A DNA stretch of 64,000 bases from JAXLYE01 sp046351595 (GTDB lineage: Bacteria; Myxococcota_A; Polyangia; Palsa-1104; JAEUJZ01): the NCBI GenBank assembly GCA_046351595.1, contig JAXLYE010000001.1, forward strand, positions 868,001 to 932,000, given 5' to 3'. Within the stretch, counting starts at the first letter, position 1. Each line of letters starts with the position of its first letter. Of the stretch, positions 26,879-36,570 are shown piece by piece. The translations under genes and the position numbers were made by a program. Under the pieces are notes generated by a model, which saw nothing but the letters and a program-made list of their open reading frames with translations, had not been told where the DNA came from and searched no databases.

Positions 26879-27853
26879 ATGACCACCCTCCCTCGCTCGA
26901 CCTGCCCGGCTGCGACGAACCGGGCGAGCACAAAGACCGCGAGCCGGGCCGCACGCCGACCCGGGCTCGTGGCCGCGCTGCTCGCCAGCCTGACCCTGAC
27001 CCTGGGTGCCTGCGCCAGCGTGCCGCGCCCGATCCCGGTGAGCGACCAGCCCATCGCCTCGGCCGCGGCCGGCAGCGTCGTGGTCAGCGTCCCGCGCCTC
27101 GACCAGGGCGACTTCCCCGGCGACATCCTCGAGGTTTCGACCGCGATCCTGGTCGTCATCGAGAACCGCGGCGCTACCGACGTCGTCATCAACCCCGACG
27201 GCTTCACCCTCGGCACGCCCGAGGGCATGCGCTATAGCCCCGTGGCACCGCAGCAGCTCGCCGAGCGGCCGCGCCCGGTCCCGGACAGCCTGAACCTCGG
27301 CGGCGTCGCCCTGGCCTGGCGCGGCGGCGGCTTCTCCGGCGGCGGCGGTGTCCGCGTCGCGCCGCCCTCGGGGTTTGGCGGCGGCGTGCGCTCGGCCCCG
27401 GTCTACCGCGGCGGCGGCTTCGGCGGCGGCCGCACCTACGTCTCGCCGCCGTCCAGCGGCTACCACGGCGGCTACCGCGGCGGCTACTACGGCGGCGGTT
27501 ACCGCGGCGGCTACTACGGCGGCGGCTACCGCCCCGGCTACTACGCCGCGCGCCCCTGGTGGTCGTGGAGCTACCCCGGCCTGTGGGGCCCGGGCTGGGG
27601 CTACGGCTGGTACGGCAGTACCCTGTGGTGGAGCGGGCCGCGCTACTACGCCTACTCTCGCGCCGACGCCATCCAGATGGCGCTGCCGGCCGGCAAGCTG
27701 CCCCCGGGCGGCCGCACCGGCGGCTTCCTGTACTTCCCGCGCGTCGATCGCCCCGAGGGCACGCAGCTCATCCTGCAGTGGCAGCCGCGTGACGCCGCTG
27801 GCCAGGTGGTCGGCGACCTGCAGCTGCCGCTCGAGATGTCGTCGTCGGACTAG
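26879..27853 (+). CDS. Lipoprotein with Gly/Tyr-rich segment
   Basis: A 324-residue protein of unknown function. ATG 26879 has AGGAG upstream. A long basic N-region (about 28 residues) precedes a hydrophobic core ending in LTLGAC, giving lipidation near Cys47. Residues 60-140 form a small beta-domain (SVVVSVPRLD, TAILVVIENRGATDVVINPDGFTL). Residues about 145-235 are Gly/Tyr/Arg-rich with GGYRGGYYGGGY repeats, followed by Trp-rich WWSWSYPGLWGPGWGYGWYG. A final conserved-looking segment (AIQMALPAGKLPPGGRTGGFLYFP to QWQPR) resembles the end of other lipoproteins. The aromatic tract suggests surface adhesion or condensation. This is inference only. Confidence 0.65.
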   Translation: MTTLPRSTCPAATNRASTKTASRAARRPGLVAALLASLTLTLGACASVPRPIPVSDQPIASAAAGSVVVSVPRLDQGDFPGDILEVSTAILVVIENRGATDVVINPDGFTLGTPEGMRYSPVAPQQLAERPRPVPDSLNLGGVALAWRGGGFSGGGGVRVAPPSGFGGGVRSAPVYRGGGFGGGRTYVSPPSSGYHGGYRGGYYGGGYRGGYYGGGYRPGYYAARPWWSWSYPGLWGPGWGYGWYGSTLWWSGPRYYAYSRADAIQMALPAGKLPPGGRTGGFLYFPRVDRPEGTQLILQWQPRDAAGQVVGDLQLPLEMSSSD

Positions 27854-27865
27854 ACCGGCCCGTTG

Positions 27866-28063
27866 ATGATCAAGGCATCGCTCTCCCGCCTGGTGTCAGC
27901 GGTCCGACGGCGCGGCCCGCTGGCGCTGCTCGTCGTCCTGGTCGCGGTGGCGCTGCGCTGCGACAGCACCCCGTCGAGCGTGAACCCCTCGTCGCTGTGG
28001 ATCGGCATCGCGCAGCGCGAGATCGATCTGGTCCTGATCGACCACGAGCCGCCCCCTTTTTGA
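27866..28063 (+). CDS. Small lipoprotein-like ORF, probably the 5' part of a split gene
   Basis: 65 residues: a basic start (MIKASLSRLVSAVRRRG), a hydrophobic core (PLALLVVLVAVAL), Cys33 as possible lipidation site, then a short mature part ending EPPPF and a TGA at 28061-28063. Downstream, the same frame stays open for another 143 codons without a ribosome site of its own. The likely reading is one lipoprotein gene (27866-28495) interrupted by an in-frame TGA next to C5T5 runs. It lies 12 bases after the preceding gene. TTG at 27863 is an alternative start. Confidence 0.5.
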   Translation: MIKASLSRLVSAVRRRGPLALLVVLVAVALRCDSTPSSVNPSSLWIGIAQREIDLVLIDHEPPPF

Positions 28064-28072
28064 ACGCCGGGC

Positions 28073-28495
28073 GTGAGGGTCGGTGACTCTCCTTCAACCC
28101 TGGAAGCGGCGTATACGCTGCGCGCCCCGATCCCGGCCGGGACCTGGGGCCTCATCGGCGACGGCATCGTCCTGGGCACCGGTGTCAGCAACGTCACCGT
28201 CCTGTTCGAGGCGCGCTGGCGACGGGCCGGCGCCCTCGACGATCGCAGCGACGTGGTGCTGTGGTCGGTGCAGAACACCTTCGTCCGCGACGCAAACCCC
28301 GACCGCGCCTTCCGCGCCGTGCCGTTCCAGACCCAGGTGAGCGGCCAGGCCGCGGCCGCCAGCGCCGGCGACCGCCTGGTGCTGCGCTTCACCGCCCTGC
28401 GCGGCGACTCGGGCGCCGTGTTCGTGCCCAACGGCGACGGCGCCACGACCTATGGCCGCATCCCGCGGCTCGACCTGCCGGCGGCGGCGCCCTGA
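28073..28495 (+). CDS. Beta-rich ORF, probably the 3' part of the split gene
   Basis: 140 residues if initiated at GTG 28073, only three codons after the TGA that ends the upstream ORF and in the same frame. The composition is genuine protein-like (TWGLIGDGIVLGTGVSNVTVLFEARWRR, shown here in part; LVLRFTALRGDSGAVFVPNGDG). It lacks a signal peptide, while the upstream ORF has one and little else, so the two complement each other. Either the TGA is a nonsense mutation or assembly error, or the halves are separately translated. The function is unknown. Confidence 0.5.
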   Translation: MRVGDSPSTLEAAYTLRAPIPAGTWGLIGDGIVLGTGVSNVTVLFEARWRRAGALDDRSDVVLWSVQNTFVRDANPDRAFRAVPFQTQVSGQAAAASAGDRLVLRFTALRGDSGAVFVPNGDGATTYGRIPRLDLPAAAP

Positions 28496-28630
28496 GCATC
28501 GCCGCTCCCGCCCTCCACCCCCCTCCACCGAGCTCTCCCGCCGGCCCCACGACCCCCTCGCCCGATCCGCTGTGACCGACGGGGAACGTCGGCCTGCGTG
28601 GGCTCGATCACTCAAATTGATTTATGTAAT

Positions 28631-28658
28631 TTCAATCACCTAAAAATCAGCGGATAAT
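28631..28658 (+). promoter_or_regulatory. Possible promoter for the LPPLR-repeat protein gene
   Basis: In an AT-rich patch, TTCAAT at 28631-28636 and GATAAT at 28653-28658 are 16 bases apart. The -10 ends only 9 bases before the ATG at 28668, so the transcript would be leaderless or nearly so. Confidence 0.35.
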
Positions 28659-28667
28659 AAACGCCCT

Positions 28668-30323
28668 ATGGCGAATCCGGGCCAGCCCGCCTGCTCGCCA
28701 GCGCCGCCTCCGCTGCCTGTCCGGGCGTGCCTCGCTGGTCGCAGCTCTTGTCCTGTGGCACCGCGCAGGCCGCGCTTGCGCCGCGCCGCCCGGTCGCTGC
28801 TGGTCGGGCTGGTCGGGCTCGTCGCGACCTGGCCGTCGCTGCCGCAGGCCCGCGCCGCGGATCCGTCGCTGCCGCTCTTGGCCGAGCCGCAGCAGCGCCT
28901 GTTCGAGGCCATCACGGACGAGAAGCCGTACAACGTCCGGCTGCACTTTCTCAAGTCCAACGAGCGCCGCCACGACCTGTTCTTCTCGTCGCTGCGCGGC
29001 CTCGGCGGCGGCTACCTCGGGGTCGGCGCGGACCAGAACTACACGCTGGCCGCGGTGGCGCGGGCCGAGCTCTTGTGGCTTGTCGACATCGACGGCGACG
29101 TCGTGCAGTGGCACAAGATCTACGCGGCGCTGATCCCGGTCGCGCCGACGCCGGCCGACCTGCTGGCGCTGCTCGGCGGGCGCCGCGACGCCGAGGTCAA
29201 GGCCGCGCTTTTGGCGCGCTGGGGCGACGCGGCCTCGACGCTGTGGCCGACGTTCCTGCGCTACCGCGGCTACCTGCTGCTGCACCTTGGCGCCGAGCGC
29301 GCGGTGCAGCGCCGCGGCAAGCCCGTGACCTGGATCGGCGACCCGGTGCTGTACCAGCACGTCCGCTCGCTGATGCTGGCGCGGCGGGTCATCCCGCGCG
29401 TCGGCGACCTGCACGGCGAGAGCACGCTGCTCGGCATCGCGCAGGCGGCGAAGCAGGCCGGCGTGCCGCTGCGCACCGTCTACCTGTCGAACGCCGAGCA
29501 GTGGTTCCGCTACAGCCCGCAGTTCCAGCGCAACATGCTGGCGCTGCCGCACGAGCCGGGCACGCTCGTCTTGCGCACCATCGCGCGCGGCGAGCTGCCG
29601 ACGCCGGATCTCGACCGCTGGCACTTCTCGGTGCAGACGCTCGACGAGTTCCTGAGCCGCATGAGCGATGCGCAGCGACCGGCCCACAAGGTCGGCGACC
29701 TGGTACCGGACATGCTCGCCTCACGCCGCCCCGGCAGCCTGGGGCTGTCGTGGCTCGGCTCGGTGCAGCCGCCGCGCACGCCGCTGGTGCTGCGCGAGCT
29801 GCCGCCGCTGCGGCCCGCGGATCCGGAGGCCAGCCCGCCGCCCGCGCCGCCGCCGCGGCCGTGGATCGCCTGGAGCGTGCTGCCGCCGCTGCGCCCGGCC
29901 GATGCGCTGCTTGCGACCAGCCGCCCGCTGCCGCCGCGAGACGGATCGCAGCTGCCGTCGCTGCGCCTGGCCGACCCGCGCCCGGTGCTGAGCCCGGTGC
30001 TGAGCCCGGTGCTGAGCCCGGTGCTGAGCGCGCCCCGCGACCCGTCGCGCCTGCCGCCGCTGCGCCTGGCCGACCCGGGCTCCGCCGCGCCCGCGCCGCC
30101 CGCAGGCTCCGTCGCGCTGCCGCCGCTGCGCCTGGCCACGCCGCCGCCGAGCGCCGCCCGCGCGCCGCTCGACTGGCGCCGCCTGCCGCCGCTGCGCCTG
30201 GCCGACTCCTCGCTCGCGACCGGCGCCCCCGGGGCCGCACCGCCGGCCCGCCCGCGCGACCTGGCGGCGACCAAGCTGCCGCCGCTGCGCGACGGTACGG
30301 GCGGTGTCGGCACGCGGCCCTAG
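28668..30323 (+). CDS. Exported protein: conserved GGGYLGVGADQNY-type domain plus LPPLR repeats
   Basis: A 551-residue protein. An N-terminal basic/hydrophobic segment (about 38-62, ending ARAAD) looks like a signal peptide with a long N-region. Residues 64-375 form one conserved-looking domain with FLKSNERRHDLFFSSLRGL, GGGYLGVGADQNYTLAAVAR and LSNAEQWFRYSPQF. It reminds me of a family known from Leptospira and myxobacteria (LIC_10091-like); I am not certain of this. The C-terminal 170 residues carry seven LPPLR/LPSLR motifs, several followed by P/L-AD-P, and a fourfold PVLS repeat encoded by 12-bp DNA repeats (about 29988-30030). The function is unknown. Confidence 0.6.
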   Translation: MANPGQPACSPAPPPLPVRACLAGRSSCPVAPRRPRLRRAARSLLVGLVGLVATWPSLPQARAADPSLPLLAEPQQRLFEAITDEKPYNVRLHFLKSNERRHDLFFSSLRGLGGGYLGVGADQNYTLAAVARAELLWLVDIDGDVVQWHKIYAALIPVAPTPADLLALLGGRRDAEVKAALLARWGDAASTLWPTFLRYRGYLLLHLGAERAVQRRGKPVTWIGDPVLYQHVRSLMLARRVIPRVGDLHGESTLLGIAQAAKQAGVPLRTVYLSNAEQWFRYSPQFQRNMLALPHEPGTLVLRTIARGELPTPDLDRWHFSVQTLDEFLSRMSDAQRPAHKVGDLVPDMLASRRPGSLGLSWLGSVQPPRTPLVLRELPPLRPADPEASPPPAPPPRPWIAWSVLPPLRPADALLATSRPLPPRDGSQLPSLRLADPRPVLSPVLSPVLSPVLSAPRDPSRLPPLRLADPGSAAPAPPAGSVALPPLRLATPPPSAARAPLDWRRLPPLRLADSSLATGAPGAAPPARPRDLAATKLPPLRDGTGGVGTRP

Positions 30324-30341
30324 GGCGCGTCTCTGCCGCGC

Positions 30342-31898
30342 CTACGGCGTATCCTCGCGCTTGCGGCACAGCATGATCACAGCGGCGCGGTTGCCGTCGC
30401 AGCCGAAGTGGATCTGCGCGACCCGATCCCAGCCGCAGCTCGCCAGGCACTCGGCCAGCTGGTCCGCGTCGTAGCGCTTGAAGCGGAACATCGAGAACTG
30501 GCGGTCGGCGCGCCCGCGCGAGCGCACCGTCGCCACGGCCCCGAGCGCGTAGCTGCCCGGCACCGGGCACTGCGTCTCGAGCTGCCAGTGGAACTTCACC
30601 TCGTTGACGTCCTTGCAGTGGCGCCACACCGGCCCGCTCAGCCAGCCCTGGTGCGCGCCCGAGACGCCGGTCAGCCAGGTGCGGTCGCGGCGCTTGATCT
30701 CCTCGGGCGCATCGGGCTGCCCGGCGCTGAGCTGGAAGTCGACGATGAGCAGGTCGCCCGGCGCGCAGCCGAGCAGGGCGTGCTGGAAGAACCGCGGCTC
30801 GTTGTCGAGGTTGGCGAGCGTATTGCCGAGCATCGCGAACAGCCGCCGCCGCTGCAGCCGCGCCGGCGTGTAATAGAGCTGCGTGTACAGCGGCAGGTGG
30901 TGGAAGTTGCACTGCATGCCCCAGACGTGCACGCCGGGGTGACCGCTGAAGGCGTCGGCCGCGCGCTTGTACGCGACCGAGAGCAGCGGCTGGCTGATGT
31001 CGAGCATGCACAGCTCGATGTCCGGGCGCGGCATCTCGTCGAGCAGGTGCTGCACCAGGCGCACCTCGAGGGCGCCGTCGCCGACGCCGAGCGCGATCAG
31101 GTTGATGCCGGCCGAGCCGGTCTGCTCGACGATGCGCTTGGCCATCGGCTGCAGCGGCGTGCTCGCCCGGAACGCGGCGGCCACCGGCGACTGCTGGCAC
31201 ATCGCCATGTAGTCGGCGGCGCTCTGGTGATCCAGGTAGGCGTTGGTCTGCTCGACATGGCCGCCGGCGCCGTTCAAGAAGCGGCCGAGGTCCATGACCA
31301 TGCGCACCGGGTCGTAGCTCGGCGTCAGGTAGCAGTTGAGCTCGGACCCGGTCTCCGCCTTCTCGACGGGGCGCTCGTACAGCGGCGCCGGCGGCTGCTG
31401 CCCGGGCGCGAGCAGCGCCACGTCCTCCCAGCACAGCCCCAGCGCCTCGACGCCGAGCAGGCGGATGAGCGTGGCCCGGCTCGGCGGGTGCTTGGCGGTT
31501 TCGATGAACTTGATGGTCGCGTCCGAGAGCTTGGCCTTGCGCGCCAGCTCGACGCGCGACAGCCCGGCTGCGTTGCGCTTGTCGCGCAACAGCTGGCCGA
31601 ACTGACGGAGCTGCGCCAGCGACGGCGTCTCGACCTCGCTCTCGGGCGGGCTCAGGACGTCGCTCTCGACGAAGTGCACCATGTCCTGGACCTGGCCGAT
31701 GTACTCGGCCAGGCGGTCGTGCTGGTTCGTCGGCGACTCGGTCGTCAGCGCCTGCAGCTCGCGCACCAGGGCGAGCGCGTGCTGGCGGACCGCCTGCAGC
31801 CGCTGCGGCAGCCTGCTCGGTCGCGCGCGCACGCGGCCGGACGGCGTCTCGACGAGGGGTGACACGGCGACCGGCACCGCGGCGTCCGCGGCGCTCAT
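30342..31898 (-). CDS. XRE-type HTH fused to EgtD-like methyltransferase
   Basis: A 518-residue cytosolic protein. Residues 1-90 are a helical/Pro-rich lead. Residues 97-152 form an XRE (Cro/C1) helix-turn-helix: LRQFGQLLRDKRNAAGLSRV, then ELARKAKLSDATIKFIET. Residues about 190-515 resemble the L-histidine N-alpha-methyltransferase (EgtD, Methyltransf_33) fold. The signs are INLIALGVGDGALEVRL as SAM-binding loop, ELCMLDISQPLLSVA, and FAMLGNTLANLDNEPRFFQ, the typical GNSIGN-like segment. The combination suggests a transcription factor that binds or uses SAM or a small amino-acid-like ligand, or an enzyme regulated through DNA binding. It converges with the LPPLR gene. Confidence 0.72.
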   Translation of the reverse strand: MSAADAAVPVAVSPLVETPSGRVRARPSRLPQRLQAVRQHALALVRELQALTTESPTNQHDRLAEYIGQVQDMVHFVESDVLSPPESEVETPSLAQLRQFGQLLRDKRNAAGLSRVELARKAKLSDATIKFIETAKHPPSRATLIRLLGVEALGLCWEDVALLAPGQQPPAPLYERPVEKAETGSELNCYLTPSYDPVRMVMDLGRFLNGAGGHVEQTNAYLDHQSAADYMAMCQQSPVAAAFRASTPLQPMAKRIVEQTGSAGINLIALGVGDGALEVRLVQHLLDEMPRPDIELCMLDISQPLLSVAYKRAADAFSGHPGVHVWGMQCNFHHLPLYTQLYYTPARLQRRRLFAMLGNTLANLDNEPRFFQHALLGCAPGDLLIVDFQLSAGQPDAPEEIKRRDRTWLTGVSGAHQGWLSGPVWRHCKDVNEVKFHWQLETQCPVPGSYALGAVATVRSRGRADRQFSMFRFKRYDADQLAECLASCGWDRVAQIHFGCDGNRAAVIMLCRKREDTP

Positions 31899-32401
31899 CG
31901 CTGCCCCCGTTTCACCGGACCATTACCATTTATTCCCTTTTTCCCACTCATTTCCTGGTCAGCGGCGCGTTTTCTAACCAGATATAACCTTTTCCCGTTT
32001 TTATTTATTACCGATTGCGCAGGATTAGGGTTTCTCATAAGCCTAGGGGCCCTCCAGCGTCCTCAGCGGTTTTGCACCAGATGGCTCTGCTTATCACGCT
32101 CCAGCCGGCCTCGCAACTGGGCAAGACCGACGGAGATCGGGCGGCAAGCCCGCCTGCGCGCTGGCGCCGCCGCGGTTATGCTGCAATCTGTGATTTACAC
32201 ACAGCAAGCGGTAACAATAGATCGTGTTGCCGATCGGTTTACCTTCCAGCATTGCCCGGTTGACAGCAAATGAAGGCCAGACAGCGCGCTCAAGCAGGCT
32301 CCGCCGGCGCGGGCATCCGGGGCATCCGGCTGCACGATTGCTGCGCTCTATAACCCACTTTTACCTTACGCGCTCGGACCCCTACCCCTTAAAGGCCCCC
32401 C
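31899..32401. other. 503-base divergent intergenic region
   Basis: AT-rich around 31920-32040 (upstream of the minus-strand XRE-methyltransferase gene), with several T-runs. A CTGTG-N7-CACAG dyad lies at 32188-32204. A TTGACA at 32260-32265 lacks a matching -10. A sigma-54-like element at 32328-32342 is listed separately. Short ORFs are not convincing. Confidence 0.5.
32328..32342 (+). promoter_or_regulatory. Sigma-54-like promoter element upstream of the EBP pair
   Basis: GGC at 32328-32330 and TTGCT at 32338-32342 place GG and GC exactly 10 bases apart, the -24/-12 geometry, 59 bases before the ATG at 32402. The middle CAC/G of the -24 box is not conserved. This could be chance in GC-rich DNA. 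Confidence 0.3.
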
Positions 32402-33888
32402 ATGAATACCTGCGATACCGAGGGCACGGCCCAAGGCAGCGCCGACGACGCCGCGCTTCTCTTCAGCGACAGCGGCGCGCCCCCGAGCCCGCTGCCCGGC
32501 CCGCGGCTGCGCCGGCTGCGTGCCAGCTTCCGCATCCTCCTTGTCGAGCCGCTGCCCGCCCACCGCAAGGAGTACGAGCGCATGCTGCGGCGGGCCGGCT
32601 TCGACGTCACCGCCGTCGAGGACGCCGAGCAGGCGCTGGACCAGGCGCTGGCCGCGCGCTCGTTCCACCTGGTCCTCACCGAGCTGCGGCTGCCACGCAA
32701 GAGCGGGCTGCACCTCGTGCAGCAGGTGCGCGCCGCCTGCCCGCACACCGCGGTCTTCGTCGCCACCGGGCAGCCGTCAATCGCGTCGGCGGTGGACGCG
32801 CTGAAGCTCGGGGCGGCGGAGTACCTGAGCAAGCCGCTGTCGCCGCTACGGCTCCTGGCGCTGTGCGACGAGCGCTGCGAGCAGGCCCCGCGTTTCCTGC
32901 CCAACGCGCTGCTGGCGGATCCGGCGGGGCTGCGCTTCGAGGGGCTGATCGCGCACGCGCCGGGCATGCAGGCCGTGCTGCACGCGCTCGAGCGGCTGGC
33001 CGCGACGGTGATGCCGCTGCTGCTGCTCGGCGAGGCGGGCACCGGCAAGGCGCAGGCGGCGCAGGCGGTGCACCGACGGTCCGAGCGGGCGAGCGCGCCG
33101 TTCCGGGTGCTGCGCCCCGGCGCGCCGGGCCTCTCCTACTTCGGAGTGCAGGCCGGCGACGGCTCGGCAGAGCGCGAGAAGCTGCTGGCGGCGCTCGCGG
33201 CGGGCGGCACGCTGTACATCGACGAGCTCGGCGCGCTGGATCCGGCCGCGCAGGCGGTCCTTGCGACGGCGCTGCGCAGCCCGGGGCCGAACGCGGCGCG
33301 GGTGATCTGCGGCTCGCGCCTGGAGGAGCCGGCGCTGCTCTCGCGGCTCGACCCCGGCCTGTGGGCGCAGCTCGGCGGGCGGGCGCTGAAGCTGCCGCCG
33401 CTGCGGGCGCGGCGCGCCGACATCGTGCCGCTGGCGCTGGAGCTCTTGCGCGAGCTCGCGGCCGCGCTCGGCCGACCGGCCCCGGCGCTCAGCCCCGAGG
33501 TGCAGCGTCGGCTCGAGGCGTACGCGTGGCCGGGCAACGTCTCGGAGCTGCGCGCCCTGCTCGACCACGCGCTCGTGCGCACGCCCGAGAGCGGGCCGTG
33601 TCCGACGGTCGAAGCGGCGGTGCTTCCTCTCCCGATCGGCGGTCCGCGGCCGCCGCGCTGGCTCGAGATCCCGGTCGGTGTCTCGCTGCACGAGGTCGAG
33701 CGGCACGTGCTGCGCTCGACGCTGGAGCTGTGCGCGGGCAACCGCAGCAAGGTCGCCGCGACGCTGGGCATCAGCCGGAGCTGCCTGTACGACATGCTCG
33801 CGCGGCACCAGGACAGCCTGCCGGCAGGCAGCGGGTCCCGAGGCGCGTCCGGACAGGCGGCGCGCGCGGGACGGGGCGAGGGGGCCTA

Positions 33889-33889
<1 letters not shown>
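32402..33889 (+). CDS. Degenerate NtrC-type regulator (receiver, AAA+, Fis HTH) without GAFTGA
   Basis: 495 residues. The receiver-like domain spans about 43-160, but the phosphoacceptor position reads VLTELRLP with Glu94 in place of Asp, and the acidic pair near the start is reduced to VEP. Thr and Lys of the switch (VFVATG, YLSKP) remain. The AAA+ domain (about 180-400) has Walker A GEAGTGKA and Walker B LYIDELG but lacks the GAFTGA loop that contacts sigma-54; that stretch is deleted. A Fis-type HTH (SKVAATLGISRSCLYDML) ends the protein. Likely a DNA-binding regulator that works without phosphorylation and without opening sigma-54 complexes. The stop overlaps the next gene by one base. Confidence 0.82.
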
Positions 33890-35394
<1,505 letters not shown>

Positions 35395-35410
35395 GCCGCG
35401 GCGGGTGCCG

Positions 35411-36325
35411 CTACTGCATGCGGCGATAGACGCCGACCACGGTGCCGAGCAGGTTCACCGGCTTCCAGTCGGTGCGCCGCACCTCGATCGGTCGCAGGCG
35501 GCTGTTGGCCGGCTTGAACACGATGCGGTCCTCGGCCGGGTGGAAGTACTTCACGGTCGCCTCGTCGTTGATCATCGCGACGACGATGTCGCCGGTACGC
35601 GCGGTCGGCTGCTTGCGCACGAAGATGTAGTCGCCGTCGAAGATGCCGGCCTCGATCATCGAGTCGCCGCGCACCCGCAGGGCGAACACGTCGCGGTTCT
35701 GGCCGAGGAAGAAGCGATCGACGCGGACGGTGTCCTCGCGCTGCTCGAGCGCCAGGATCGGCTGGCCGGCCGCGACCTTGCCGAGCACCGGGACGTCGAT
35801 GAAGTCGGCGGGCTCGCGGGTGAGCTCGCCCAGGGACTCGCCCATTGAGTCGCCCGCAAGCTCGTGCGTCACCGCGCTGGTGCGCGCGCGCTGCCACGGC
35901 GTGGTGGTGGTGGCGCTGGTGCGCAGCGAGCGCGCCGGCACCTCGCTGGCCTTGCAGAGGCGATCGTCCTCGTCGAAGTAGTGGAGGACGCGGAGCGCGC
36001 GCGACTTCAGATCCTCGCGGATCAGGTAGCCCTTGCGCTCGAGCGCCTTGAGGTGATCGTTGACGCCGTTGGTCGAGCGGATGCCGAGCTCCTCGCCGAT
36101 CTCGCGCAGCGTCGGCGGGTAGCCGTTCTCGCGGATGGTGCGCCAGATGTAGTCGAGGACCGCGCGCTGGCGCTTGGTCAGGCCGTGCTCGATCTGGTCG
36201 TCGAGCGGCTCGTGTTCGGGGCGGGACCGGTCTCCCGAGCCTGGGCTCGAGCCCGAGCTCGGGCCCGCGCTTGAAGCGGTCGGGACGCTGCGGAGGGAGG
36301 AGTGACTCTCGTCAAAACGCGCCAT
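35411..36325 (-). CDS. lexA: LexA repressor with long N-terminal extension
   Basis: The SOS repressor, 304 residues against about 200-240 usual. A Ser/Pro/Gly-rich 45-residue extension precedes the winged helix (LTKRQRAVLDYIWRTIRENG, YPPTLREIGEELGIRSTNGV). A 60-residue linker leads to the S24 domain. The cleavage site is Ala-Gly near 186-187 (KVAAGQP), with catalytic Ser222 in GDSM and Lys259 in ATVKYF. ATG 36325 has AGGAG 8 bases upstream. Self-cleavage on RecA filaments is expected. Direct repeats in the promoter suggest autoregulation. Downstream SOS genes are not in the window. Confidence 0.94.
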   Translation of the reverse strand: MARFDESHSSLRSVPTASSAGPSSGSSPGSGDRSRPEHEPLDDQIEHGLTKRQRAVLDYIWRTIRENGYPPTLREIGEELGIRSTNGVNDHLKALERKGYLIREDLKSRALRVLHYFDEDDRLCKASEVPARSLRTSATTTTPWQRARTSAVTHELAGDSMGESLGELTREPADFIDVPVLGKVAAGQPILALEQREDTVRVDRFFLGQNRDVFALRVRGDSMIEAGIFDGDYIFVRKQPTARTGDIVVAMINDEATVKYFHPAEDRIVFKPANSRLRPIEVRRTDWKPVNLLGTVVGVYRRMQ

Positions 36326-36335
36326 GGCGGGGCTC

Positions 36336-36380
36336 CTACTGAACGAATGGGAAGCTACTGAACATGCGAGCGCGCGTCAA
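36336..36380 (-). promoter_or_regulatory. lexA promoter with two GTTCAGTAG repeats (putative LexA sites)
   Basis: On the minus strand GTTCAGTAG occurs twice (plus 36355-36363 and 36336-36344), 19 bases apart. TTGACG (plus 36375-36380) and TAGCTT (plus 36352-36357) are 17 bases apart, forming a promoter overlapped by the first repeat. GTTCAG is the core of the LexA box I recall for Myxococcus (CT...GTTCAG), and GTTC is the alphaproteobacterial half-site. Confidence 0.6.
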
Positions 36381-36570
36381 CTCACAGCGCGGCGCGAGGG
36401 GCCCGCCGGACCGCGTCCGATCGCCTGGTTCTCGAGGCCGTAGAGCGCACGGATGCCGAGCCGCATCGCGCGTCTGCGTAACAGGCTCTTGCGTACTCTC
36501 GTCGGTCCCGCGACGATCAGCGGGCGGGAGCCGGTCGGGCCCAGCGGGCCGCCGTCCCGAGGGAGACCTC

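Noticed and set aside
28061..28063. Selenocysteine insertion at the in-frame TGA
   Set aside because: No SECIS-like stem was recognised after the codon and the context (Phe-stop-Thr-Pro) is not that of a redox site; mutation or error is simpler.
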